The notes: generated by a model not told the origin, from the letters alone. A stretch of 6,608 nt of DNA from Bacteroidota bacterium (GCA_024278655.1 JAJRSV010000362.1:1-6608), one strand, 5' to 3'; shown: positions 1 through 6,305, numbered from the stretch's first letter. Translations and numbers: made by a program.

Positions 1-1
1 G

Positions 2-640
2 ATTAAAAACAATCCGAAGATTTTTGTCGGTTACAGCGATATAACAGCTCTGCAAATGGCGATTCTTGAAAAAACCGGGCTTGTTACTTTTGCCGGACCG
101 ATGCTTGCAAGCGACCTTGTTACAGAATCCGGTTCCTTCACACAGGAGTTTTTCTGGCGCATCATTACTTCGAATAAGAAAATTGGCAGACTCGAGTTTG
201 AAGACGGAAAGCTGCCGGCTATTTCGAAAGGCAATGCAACAGGAAGGATTATTGGCGGCAACCTTGCCGTTTTTGCAAGCTTAATCGGTACGGAATATTT
301 CCCCAATCCGAAAGACAGAATTTTACTGCTCGAAGATGTTGACGAAAAACCTTATCGTGTTGATAGAATGTTAAATCAATTAAGACTTGTAAAAGTTTTT
401 AAACGTATTAAGGGAATAATACTCGGCAGGTTCGTGGATTGTTACGAGCACGATCCGTCGAAAAAAACTCTAACCCTCGGCGAAGTGATGGAAGATTATC
501 TTAAAGGATTGAAAATGCCGATAGTTTATACTTTCCCTCACGGACATATTAAAAATAAACTAACCGTTCCGTTCGGAATAAATGTAAAGCTGAATGCCTC
601 ACGCGGCTTTGTTGAATACACTGAGAACGCAGTCAGGTAA
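2..640 (+). CDS. LD-carboxypeptidase / MccF-like S66 serine peptidase (3' part, 5' end outside window)
   Basis: The visible 212 residues match the central and C-terminal parts of S66 peptidases. These cytoplasmic serine enzymes either cleave the terminal D-Ala from murein tetrapeptides during cell-wall recycling (LdcA) or cleave microcin C-type adducts (MccF). Numbering from the first complete codon (base 2), the nucleophile elbow GYSDITAL is at 10-17 with Ser12 as presumed nucleophile. GPM follows at 32-34, GRIIGGNL at 81-88, and ILLLEDVDE at 107-115 with Glu111 as the presumed triad acid. The GHIKNKLTVPFG block at 181-192 gives His182 as the presumed triad base. Family members are about 300 residues, so roughly 90-100 N-terminal residues lie before the window. 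The internal ATG at 56 is not the start, because the frame stays open to the edge and the catalytic Ser precedes it. The gene ends in TAA at 638-640, overlapping the convergent ispE end. The family call is firm; LdcA is more likely than MccF, but the fragment cannot settle it. Confidence 0.92.
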   Translation: MKNNPKIFVGYSDITALQMAILEKTGLVTFAGPMLASDLVTESGSFTQEFFWRIITSNKKIGRLEFEDGKLPAISKGNATGRIIGGNLAVFASLIGTEYFPNPKDRILLLEDVDEKPYRVDRMLNQLRLVKVFKRIKGIILGRFVDCYEHDPSKKTLTLGEVMEDYLKGLKMPIVYTFPHGHIKNKLTVPFGINVKLNASRGFVEYTENAVR

Positions 641-1487
641 TCGAACCTTTATCGACCGGAAAGTTAAGAAAAGTAAAAAAGTCTTTTCGGAAATCATCTT
701 CCGCCCATCGTGCCTTCTGCAGGTTTGTAAAAATCCCGAAGACAGAAGAACCGGTGCCCGTCATCATTGCAAGCTCTGCTCCCGAATCGATTAGCTTATC
801 GCGAATCTCTTTTATAACCGGGTAGTTATTAAAAGCAAAATCCTCAAAATCATTTTTAGCGAATTTAATTAAGTCTTCCAGCGAAATTGATTTTTTATTA
901 GTTAACAACCTTAAACTTTTTTCGGGAACTCCGGGTGTTATTTTTTCGAATGCTTCCTTTGTTGAAATGTGAATGCCGGGATAAACAATTAGTATCGGGT
1001 AGCTTATTGAGAGTGGAACGCGTGTAATTATTTCGCCGCGCGATTCGGCAAAGCAGGGAACCGGGTTTAAGAAAAATGGTACATCCGAACCTAACTTTAA
1101 CGCCGTCTCTGCAAGGTCGTTATATTCTAATTTAAGACTAAACAGTTGATTCAACGCTTTTAAAGTTGTCGCAGCATTCGAACTGCCGCCGCCCAACCCT
1201 GCCCCCATCGGAATATTTTTCTCGATGTAAATGTTAACATTCAGTATTTTCCCGGTTTTCTCTTCGAGCAATTCTTTAGCTCTTGTTATCAAGTTATCTT
1301 TTAGCGAAACTAACTCTTCAGAGTTCGAATCAATTGCGAATGAATCGGATTTCCCGAATGTTATTCTGTCGGATAACAGAAGAGGATAGAAGATTGTTTC
1401 GAGATTGTGAAAACCATCTTCGCGCTTGCTTACAACGTTAAGCCCGATATTAATTTTCGCAGGCGATTCAACCGTTATACTTTTCAT
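633..1487 (-). CDS. ispE: 4-diphosphocytidyl-2-C-methyl-D-erythritol kinase (IspE)
   Basis: This cytoplasmic GHMP-family kinase phosphorylates the 2-hydroxyl of CDP-methylerythritol with ATP, the fourth step of the MEP isoprenoid pathway. All family signatures are present in 284 residues, a normal full length. PAKINIGLNV is at 9-18 with Lys11, and DGFH at 24-27 with His27. The glycine-rich ATP loop PMGAGLGGGSSNAA is at 93-106, GSDVPFFL at 133-140 with catalytic Asp135, and the C-terminal GHMP motif MTGTGSSVFG at 242-251. The ATG lies 20 bp inside the end of the methyltransferase gene. An AAGAGAG stretch about 6-8 bases before it could act as a weak ribosome site, and coupling to the upstream gene is likely. 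It is the last gene of the minus-strand block and its TGA overlaps the convergent peptidase gene. The loop after GSDVPFFL (NPVPCFAESRGE) lacks the usual double glycine, a minor variation. The identification is secure. Confidence 0.97.
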   Translation of the reverse strand: MKSITVESPAKINIGLNVVSKREDGFHNLETIFYPLLLSDRITFGKSDSFAIDSNSEELVSLKDNLITRAKELLEEKTGKILNVNIYIEKNIPMGAGLGGGSSNAATTLKALNQLFSLKLEYNDLAETALKLGSDVPFFLNPVPCFAESRGEIITRVPLSISYPILIVYPGIHISTKEAFEKITPGVPEKSLRLLTNKKSISLEDLIKFAKNDFEDFAFNNYPVIKEIRDKLIDSGAELAMMTGTGSSVFGIFTNLQKARWAEDDFRKDFFTFLNFPVDKGSIT

Positions 1488-2358
1488 CCAAAACTCTCTT
1501 TATTGCTTTTATATGTTCGGGTGATGAGCCGCAGCAGGAACCGATAAAAGACGGCTGCCATTGCAGATAGTTTTTAACAACCCCGGCGTAAAATTCGGGT
1601 GAAACACCGCAGGAAATATCTGCATCAGTCGGTTTCCCCGAACCGCAGTTCAAGTAAAATCCCCAGTTCGATTTTATATTAACGGATTTAAAAACCTTAC
1701 TGAAATCATTTAATGTAATGCAGTTGATTCCAACAGCAAGCGGCTCGTGCTCCCAAATAAATTTTAATGCTTTACTTAATGATTCACCGGAAAGTAGTTT
1801 TAAGTTTTCATCTAAATACAAACTCATTACATAAGGTATCTTGTTCCTGCTGCAATGTTTGCAGATTATTTCAATTTCATCAAAGTGGCTATGTGTTTCG
1901 TTCAGGATGAAATCAACTCCGCTATCTATAAGTAAATCAATATGGTTACGATGATTAAGCTGAAGTTCTCTCTTCGATATAGTCCTCTGTTTCTGGTAAC
2001 AGTCTTCAGCCGGTGCATTCGAGCCGGCTATAAAAACCGGCATATCACCTACTGCTGTTTTTGCTAATTTAACTGCTTTTTTCACATATTTAGAATAATT
2101 CGAAATGCCTTTCTGCTTAAGGGAATATGGATTTGTCCTGAATGTATTAGTAGTAATGATATCTGCTCCGGCTGATATGTAATCCCTGTGGATTTTGATG
2201 ATTATTTCAGGATTTTTTTGATTTACACGTGTCATCCAGATATCATCATCAGCTTCAAAGCCCATTTGCTGGAGCAAGCTGCCCATTGCTCCGTCAAGTA
2301 TCAACGGACGCTTGATACGCTTTGCAAACGAGAAAGGATTTATATTGAATGTACTCAT
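1468..2358 (-). CDS. Stand-alone homocysteine S-methyltransferase-domain protein
   Basis: This 296-residue protein consists of one homocysteine-binding TIM-barrel domain (S-methyl_trans family, as in the MetH N-terminus, MmuM and BHMT). Visible blocks are LDGAMGSLLQ at 21-30, AGADIITTNTFRTN at 63-76, ILNETHSHFDE at 151-161, GINC at 210-213 and GSCCGSSPEHI at 273-283. Cys213, Cys275 and Cys276 fit the three zinc-binding cysteines that activate the homocysteine thiol. The N-terminal half resembles MetH, but no folate, cobalamin or reactivation domain follows because ispE begins at once. The methyl donor is therefore unknown: S-methylmethionine, betaine, or a methylated cofactor from a separate protein are all possible. 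GSCCGS replaces the common GGCCGT, and NCGSGKP at 237-243 stands where MetH-like proteins usually have NAGLP. Its ATG shares an ATGA overlap with the preceding glycosyltransferase stop, so it is probably translated by re-initiation. The domain is certain; the exact reaction is not. Confidence 0.88.
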   Translation of the reverse strand: MSTFNINPFSFAKRIKRPLILDGAMGSLLQQMGFEADDDIWMTRVNQKNPEIIIKIHRDYISAGADIITTNTFRTNPYSLKQKGISNYSKYVKKAVKLAKTAVGDMPVFIAGSNAPAEDCYQKQRTISKRELQLNHRNHIDLLIDSGVDFILNETHSHFDEIEIICKHCSRNKIPYVMSLYLDENLKLLSGESLSKALKFIWEHEPLAVGINCITLNDFSKVFKSVNIKSNWGFYLNCGSGKPTDADISCGVSPEFYAGVVKNYLQWQPSFIGSCCGSSPEHIKAIKRVLDEKYNG

Positions 2359-3488
2359 TTTTTGGCGGTTACACTTTCGTAATATTTATCGGTTTCAGCA
2401 ATAATCCTGTCAAGGTCAATCATCTGAATACATTCGAGATTATATGGACAAACCTTTTTCCAGCATGGCGAACAGAATAAGTCTTCCGGATAGAGTTTGA
2501 TTCCTCTGTCGTACAAATCTATTTCAGTCCAGCAGCTAACACCAAACCAGGCAATTACAAACTTCTTAAGTGCAATTGCCAAATGCATTCCGAAGCTGTC
2601 GCCCGTTATTACCACATCTGCTATGCTTTCGTAGCAGGCACCTTTTCGTACACCTTCGGTTGTAGGCGTGTTTATTATTTTATCTTTGAAATGCGAATAT
2701 ATCTGTTCATTTCGATCCGTATCTTCCGGTCCGCCGAACAGTGCGATTTTATATTTATTCTTCTCTAAAAATTTCTCAATTAAATAGATGTGCTGTTCTA
2801 TTGTCATCTTTTTATTCGGGTACAGTTCCGAACATCCTGTATTGAATCCAACTACAAAATCATTTTCATTAATTCCGACAGAGCGTTTATATTCTTCAAC
2901 AAAGCGCTTTTCGTCTTCAGTTAGATTAAAAACATATTCATCACGGTTGTAATCGAGTTCAAATGTTTCTGCAAGATAATCCTGTCCGGTTCTTTTATTT
3001 ACTTTGAATTTTAAATGGTCATCCATACCGAGATTGTAATTGTAATATGCACCTTCATTAACGGGAATGATTTTCCCGTCGTCGTTCAATCCGAAGCCGA
3101 GTTTATGTTCCGCATCAACCGCATTTAATAAAGCACAGGACCTTTGTGACTTATCAACATTCATTACGTAATGAAATTTCATTTCGCTCAATATTGAAAT
3201 CGATTCGGCATTGTATTCAAACACTTTGTCGATGTATTGATTGCTGTGTAAAAGGGGAGCGGCTACTTTAAGTGTAATCCAGTAAATCGTCGATTCGGGA
3301 AATTTCCTTTTGAGCGCAGGAAGCTGTGCGGTAGTCATAAGCACGTCACCCATAGCATCGAGATTGATGATAAGAATTTTTGTGCCGATTGCAATGTTAT
3401 CCTTGCAGCCGTCTTCCCAGCAGTTGTGATCGGGATAGCACGGTTTATATCCCGTAAATCTTTTACACGAAGGAATTTCTTTACTCAT
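2355..3488 (-). CDS. GT9 heptosyltransferase-like glycosyltransferase with N- and C-terminal four-cysteine clusters
   Basis: This is a 377-residue GT-B glycosyltransferase of family 9, which transfers heptose or related sugars from nucleotide donors to lipid A-core-type acceptors at the inner face of the cytoplasmic membrane. The N-terminal Rossmann start is ILIINLDAMGDVLMTTAQLP (38-57), where AMGDVLMTT replaces the RxGDxxLxxP type of classic WaaC/WaaF. The donor-side motif is GDSFGMHLAIAL (296-307), corresponding to the family's NDSGPMH block. Two cysteine groups frame the domain: C8, C17, C23 and C28 ahead of it, and C339, C342, C347 and C353 (CX2CX4CX5C) near the end. The N-terminal group with FTGYKPC recalls GT9 proteins of Bacteroidota-type bacteria (from memory). 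Its ATG sits 8 bp inside the previous gene, with a weak AGAGAG upstream; its TGA overlaps the methyltransferase start as ATGA. It is the third gene of the operon. The family is firm; sugar and acceptor cannot be read from sequence. Confidence 0.88.
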   Translation of the reverse strand: MSKEIPSCKRFTGYKPCYPDHNCWEDGCKDNIAIGTKILIINLDAMGDVLMTTAQLPALKRKFPESTIYWITLKVAAPLLHSNQYIDKVFEYNAESISILSEMKFHYVMNVDKSQRSCALLNAVDAEHKLGFGLNDDGKIIPVNEGAYYNYNLGMDDHLKFKVNKRTGQDYLAETFELDYNRDEYVFNLTEDEKRFVEEYKRSVGINENDFVVGFNTGCSELYPNKKMTIEQHIYLIEKFLEKNKYKIALFGGPEDTDRNEQIYSHFKDKIINTPTTEGVRKGACYESIADVVITGDSFGMHLAIALKKFVIAWFGVSCWTEIDLYDRGIKLYPEDLFCSPCWKKVCPYNLECIQMIDLDRIIAETDKYYESVTAKK

Positions 3489-4533
3489 TCAAATGTCTCT
3501 CTAAAAAAGGAATAAATTTATTTTTTACTTCTTCAAAAGTAACATTTTTTAGTGTCGGTTCTTCGGTAATTATGCAATCAAAATCTGTGTTGTAGGGACT
3601 CCAGATCATATCTTCGGTTTTATACTTCACATAAAGTCCGAATACTGGTATGCGGTTAATCGATGCAATATGAACAACGGAAGTATCGGGAGTAAACAGC
3701 ATACTTAATTTTAAAATACCGGCAGCAAAAATATCAAAATCTTCCGATACGGGATAGATAAATTTTTCATCAGCATTTTTTTTTGCTTCGTCAAGTTTTT
3801 CTTTTGTTGTGAAAATAATGTGGTTAATATCGTAACTGTTTAATAAGCTGATCAGCATTCTGAAATTTTCGGTTCCCCAATAGCGTGCATCGCTTCCCGC
3901 AGTAATGTTTATTCCGAGTGTGAATTTGTTGTCCGGATTTATTTTCGAAAAAACATCTTCGGCAAAATTAATTGATCCGGGTTTCGGTTGATAACAAATT
4001 TTTATTTTCGGGCTTTCTGTTTTTAATCCGAACAGCTTTCCCAATTCCATCACACGTTCTATAATATGATGCTTCGATGAATCTATTCTTTCGGCAGTCT
4101 GCGTATAAATTTTGTAGTTCGATTTTTTTAATCCGAATTTATTCTGAACCTTTGCTTTCATCACTAATAGACTCACAGTGGTAGAAACATCATCGTGCAG
4201 GTCAACAATTGTATCAATACCTTTCGCAGTTATCAAATCGTTTATTGCGAATGAACCTTTCCTGTAAATTATTACTTTGTCGATGGCAGGACAGCGTTCA
4301 AATATAAAATGATTTTTCTTATCGGCTAAAATATAAATTTTGCAGCCAAGCTGTTCTTTAATCTCTTTTAACAGCGGCGTTGTAACCAAAGCATCACCTA
4401 TTCTGTTAAGCCGGATAAACAAAATCTTCGAGTTCCTGTTAAATGTTGGTTCGCCCTCCGGCTTTTTCGGAGAGTGGAAGAAGATAAACAGGCGAAGCAA
4501 AAGCTTTCGTAACAATATTTCAAGCTTTTTCAT
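3481..4533 (-). CDS. GT9 heptosyltransferase-like glycosyltransferase with basic/hydrophobic N-terminal helix
   Basis: This 350-residue GT9-family protein is the second of three in tandem. The N-terminal motif ILFIRLNRIGDALVTTPLL is at 37-55, a WaaC/WaaF-type start. DLHDDVSTT at 111-119 is the acidic/His segment following the second strand, and GINITAGSDARYW at 207-219 opens the C-terminal Rossmann domain. The donor motif is PDTSVVHIAS at 282-291, where Ser-Val-Val replaces the usual SGPMH, an unusual change for the family. The first 20 residues (LEILLRKLLLRLFIFF plus lysines) form a basic, strongly hydrophobic helix that probably docks on the inner membrane; it is not a cleavable signal peptide. 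Unlike both neighbours it has no C-terminal cysteine cluster. The ATG overlaps the end of the upstream GT9 gene by 14 bp, and the stop overlaps the next by 8 bp. The family call is confident. Donor and acceptor are unknown, and the altered motif may mean a different donor or weaker activity. Confidence 0.85.
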   Translation of the reverse strand: MKKLEILLRKLLLRLFIFFHSPKKPEGEPTFNRNSKILFIRLNRIGDALVTTPLLKEIKEQLGCKIYILADKKNHFIFERCPAIDKVIIYRKGSFAINDLITAKGIDTIVDLHDDVSTTVSLLVMKAKVQNKFGLKKSNYKIYTQTAERIDSSKHHIIERVMELGKLFGLKTESPKIKICYQPKPGSINFAEDVFSKINPDNKFTLGINITAGSDARYWGTENFRMLISLLNSYDINHIIFTTKEKLDEAKKNADEKFIYPVSEDFDIFAAGILKLSMLFTPDTSVVHIASINRIPVFGLYVKYKTEDMIWSPYNTDFDCIITEEPTLKNVTFEEVKNKFIPFLERHLNE

Positions 4534-5533
4534 TTAACAGCTTCCCGGTTTTTGTTAAGATTTCATCAACAGGCAGTTGCGTCATGCATTCGTGATTATA
4601 AGGACAAACAAGTTTGTTGCAGATAATACAGTGCAAATCACTTTTGATAACGTAATCGGAATTACCGGAGTAGGGTCCGTGCTTTTGCGGATCCGTCGGA
4701 CCGAACAAACCGAGCACCGGAACATTTAATGCTGCTGCAATGTGCATCGGACCGGAATCGTTGGCAATTACCATTTTGCATTTGCTTATGAATGCCGCCA
4801 ATTCATCAACGGTTGAAGGCGGAATTAATGTTGTGATTTCCGGAAGATTGTTATGAATATAGTTTGCATCTTCTTCATCACCCGGTCCCCAGAGAATAAT
4901 AAAATGAGAGTTGAATTTGTTTTTCACTTCTTTAATTATTTCTATCCACTTTTCTTTGTCGCATCTTTTCGATGCCCAGCCGCCGGAAGGAATTATTCCT
5001 ACTACTGTTTTTTCGCCGACAGTTTTATCGAAGAAACTATCTGCTTTCTCTTTTGCTTCACTGCTGAAGTAATAGCTGATTTCTTTCGATGTAATCGGTA
5101 TATCCAAAGCTTTTAACAATTCCAGGTTATGTTCGGCTGAGTGAAGGTTGCCGCGTCCCGAATCAACTTTAATATTGTATGCATATCGTCTGCCTTTGTA
5201 GCCGTAACCTATTTTAAATTTCGCTCCCGAAAGAAATGTAATCTGTGCCGTTCTCGGATTCGAGTAAAGGTCGAATAAAATGTCGTATTTTTCCTTTCTT
5301 AACCTATTTGCAACATTTAAAACGAACTCCGATTTTCTCATCGTTATAACTTTATCAACCAAAGGATTATTCTCAACCGAATCCTTTGCAAATTCTTCAA
5401 CAAGATAATGGATTTCAGCAGAAGGGAAGTGCTCTTTCAGATTCTGCAGCACAATTGTAGATAAAACAATATCACCAATTCCCCTGGGTTTGATGAGAAG
5501 GATTTTGTTGATATCGCTTTTATTTATTTGCAT
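4520..5533 (-). CDS. GT9 glycosyltransferase, ADP-heptose:LPS heptosyltransferase-like (WaaF/WaaC type)
   Basis: This 337-residue protein is the most canonical of the three GT9 enzymes and the first gene of the operon. ILLIKPRGIGDIVLSTIVLQ is at 11-30, the N-terminal GT-B motif with the conserved Gly-Asp. GIIPSGGWASKRC is at 179-191, followed by NDSGPMHIAAALNVPVLGLF at 258-277 and GPTDPQKHGPY at 278-288, the donor-binding blocks of heptosyltransferases. Cysteines C302, C305, C310 and C316 form CX2CX4CX5C with CPYNHEC, the same spacing as in the third GT9 gene. The expected role is transfer of a heptose-type sugar onto a lipid-linked core at the cytoplasmic face of the inner membrane; no LPS marker gene in the window confirms heptose. 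The start is the first in-frame ATG after an upstream AT-rich gap. No Shine-Dalgarno is visible, in line with Bacteroidota-like initiation. A promoter-like element and a palindrome lie 22-61 bases upstream. Confidence 0.9.
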   Translation of the reverse strand: MQINKSDINKILLIKPRGIGDIVLSTIVLQNLKEHFPSAEIHYLVEEFAKDSVENNPLVDKVITMRKSEFVLNVANRLRKEKYDILFDLYSNPRTAQITFLSGAKFKIGYGYKGRRYAYNIKVDSGRGNLHSAEHNLELLKALDIPITSKEISYYFSSEAKEKADSFFDKTVGEKTVVGIIPSGGWASKRCDKEKWIEIIKEVKNKFNSHFIILWGPGDEEDANYIHNNLPEITTLIPPSTVDELAAFISKCKMVIANDSGPMHIAAALNVPVLGLFGPTDPQKHGPYSGNSDYVIKSDLHCIICNKLVCPYNHECMTQLPVDEILTKTGKLLNEKA

Positions 5534-5542
5534 AAGTAATTC

Positions 5543-5575
5543 TAATTATTAAAAAGAACAGTTCTAAAATAATTA
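5543..5575. promoter_or_regulatory. Imperfect palindrome overlapping the GT9 operon promoter region
   Basis: Outer arms TAATTATT (5543-5550) and AATAATTA (5568-5575) are perfect inverted repeats. Nested between them is AGAAC-A-GTTCT (5555-5565), also a perfect inverted repeat about one central base; the outer and inner centres differ by only one base. The site lies 10-42 bases upstream of the first GT9 start codon and overlaps the proposed -7 element. It could be a repressor operator or a leader hairpin. AT-rich arms arise easily by chance, so the call is tentative. Confidence 0.35.
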
Positions 5576-5594
5576 ATTTAAGATGAGAGAGTAA
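5564..5594 (-). promoter_or_regulatory. Candidate promoter of the GT9-methyltransferase-ispE operon
   Basis: Read on the minus strand this is TTAC, 19 bases, then TATTTTAG, ending 30 bases before the first GT9 ATG. TATTTTAG differs at one base from the Bacteroidota -7 consensus TAnnTTTG. The -33 part (TTTAC) is only a poor match to TTTG. Support comes from an identical arrangement in front of the MNT gene (6101-6131): the same TTAC, the same 19-base gap, the same TATTTTAG, and a shared 12-mer ATTATTTTAGAA at nearly the same distance from the start codon. A transcript beginning a few bases downstream would have a leader of about 20-25 nt. Confidence 0.42.
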
Positions 5595-5639
5595 ATAATA
5601 TTTTAATGAAAAGGTGATACTTTAAAGGGTGAATGAATT

Positions 5640-5762
5640 TTATTTGAGATTCAAACTTAATTGAGGATCAATCCGTTCAGCAACCCTGTCATAAACAACT
5701 TCGGTAACTTTAATTTGTTTAGTTCTTTTCAACCGGTTTATAGCTGCAATCTTATTATCCAT
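5640..5762 (-). CDS. Hypothetical 40-residue basic protein coupled to the MNT gene
   Basis: A small frame runs from ATG (5762-5760) to TAA (5642-5640) on the minus strand. It encodes 40 residues, beginning MDNKIAAINRLKRTK and ending DPQLSLNLK, with nine Lys/Arg against five Asp/Glu. Its ATG lies inside the last codons of the nucleotidyltransferase gene (8-bp overlap, TATGGATAA), the arrangement expected for translational coupling and the place where a HEPN partner gene usually sits in MNT-HEPN pairs. It shows no HEPN Rx4-6H motif, no membrane segment and no motif I recognise. It could be a real small protein, the remnant of a lost partner gene, or a chance frame. The overlapping start is the main support. 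Confidence 0.4.
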   Translation of the reverse strand: MDNKIAAINRLKRTKQIKVTEVVYDRVAERIDPQLSLNLK

Positions 5763-6072
5763 ATAACACAGTTCCGTTTTCCACTATGGATTTAATTATG
5801 AATGCGTCTGATCCTTTATAATCCTTAAATTCATCTTCGGTTATCAATATTATATCGGTTGCAAATCCAATCGGAAGAATGGCTTTATATATTTGCTGGG
5901 TAACTTTTCTTTTATCCGTTCCCTTGGGCACAATTACTAACCAGTCAATATCACTATCGCGACTAAAGTTCTTACTATTTGCCGAACCAAAAAGTATGAT
6001 TTTTTGAGGAACAATTACTTCAGAAATTTTTTCTATTGTCTGAGATATTATTTTTTGAAGTTTATCGTTCAT
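5755..6072 (-). CDS. MNT-type minimal nucleotidyltransferase domain protein
   Basis: This 105-residue protein is a single minimal nucleotidyltransferase domain of the pol-beta superfamily. The signature LFGS (27-30), ten residues, then DID (41-43) fits the GSX10DXD metal- and nucleotide-binding motif, and Asp73 in ATDIILIT fits the third catalytic carboxylate. The ending SIVENGTVLYG is typical of MNT proteins. In known MNT-HEPN toxin-antitoxin pairs (HepT/MntA type) the MNT protein AMPylates and neutralises the HEPN RNase. Here no HEPN gene is visible on either side within the window; only a 40-codon frame follows, overlapping its stop. All three acidic residues remain, so the enzyme looks intact. 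The start ATG follows a weak AGAAAG purine run, and a promoter-like site lies 28 bases further up. The domain is secure. A role as antitoxin, orphan enzyme or leftover of a decayed pair is inference. Confidence 0.83.
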   Translation of the reverse strand: MNDKLQKIISQTIEKISEVIVPQKIILFGSANSKNFSRDSDIDWLVIVPKGTDKRKVTQQIYKAILPIGFATDIILITEDEFKDYKGSDAFIIKSIVENGTVLYG

Positions 6073-6100
6073 AATCTTTCTATAAATCTATTTCGCAATT

Positions 6101-6131
6101 CTAAAATAATAAAAGGTATGTAAAATTGTAA
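6101..6131 (-). promoter_or_regulatory. Candidate promoter of the MNT gene
   Basis: On the minus strand, TTAC, 19 bases, then TATTTTAG lie in the same arrangement as in front of the GT9 operon, ending 28 bases before the MNT start codon. TATTTTAG matches the Bacteroidota -7 consensus TAnnTTTG at all but one fixed position; the -33 part is weak. The surrounding 12-mer ATTATTTTAGAA is shared exactly with the other site. It is inferred from recurrence and position. Confidence 0.4.
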
Positions 6132-6262
6132 TTGAATTGTTAAATATCTCAAAATCAGTTTTTAAGCAAATTAATCATTTTTGAGTGTATTAAGAAATTA
6201 TGTTGAACTGATGGAATAAGCGATTGAATTTTTAGGTATAATTTATATTTATAAAATTTAAC

Positions 6263-6282
6263 GGGAGTGTTATTTCACCCCT
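6263..6282. repeat. Small hairpin GGGAGTG / CACCCCT
   Basis: GGGAGTG (6263-6269), a six-base loop TTATTT, then CACCCCT (6276-6282) can pair with one A-C mismatch and one G-U pair. The reverse strand reads CTCCGTTAGGGGTGAAATA across 6271-6289. This resembles CCGTTAGGGRTGAAAT-like words that I recall as dispersed repeats in Bacteroidota/Ignavibacteriota intergenic DNA. No T-run follows, so it is not an intrinsic terminator. Confidence 0.35.
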
Positions 6283-6305
6283 AACGGAGTTAATCTCCCT
6301 TCCTT

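Noticed and set aside
31..306. 91-codon open frame antisense to the peptidase gene
   Set aside because: It lies wholly opposite a strongly conserved coding region, shows no motif, and is explained as an antisense shadow.
594..794. 66-codon plus-strand frame across the peptidase/ispE junction
   Set aside because: It overlaps both confirmed genes in other frames and has no recognisable domain.
4853..5116. 87-codon plus-strand frame opposite the first GT9 gene
   Set aside because: Its Phe/Tyr/Cys-rich translation is typical of reading an AT-rich gene backwards; the opposite strand encodes conserved GT9 motifs.
5555..5565. AGAAC-A-GTTCT as a LexA-type SOS box
   Set aside because: The known GAAC-N4-GTTC site has four bases between half-sites; here there is one, and the downstream genes are not SOS genes.
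5640..5762. The 40-residue frame as a truncated HEPN toxin
   Set aside because: No Rx4-6H motif or HEPN-like helix pattern is visible, so it is listed only as hypothetical.
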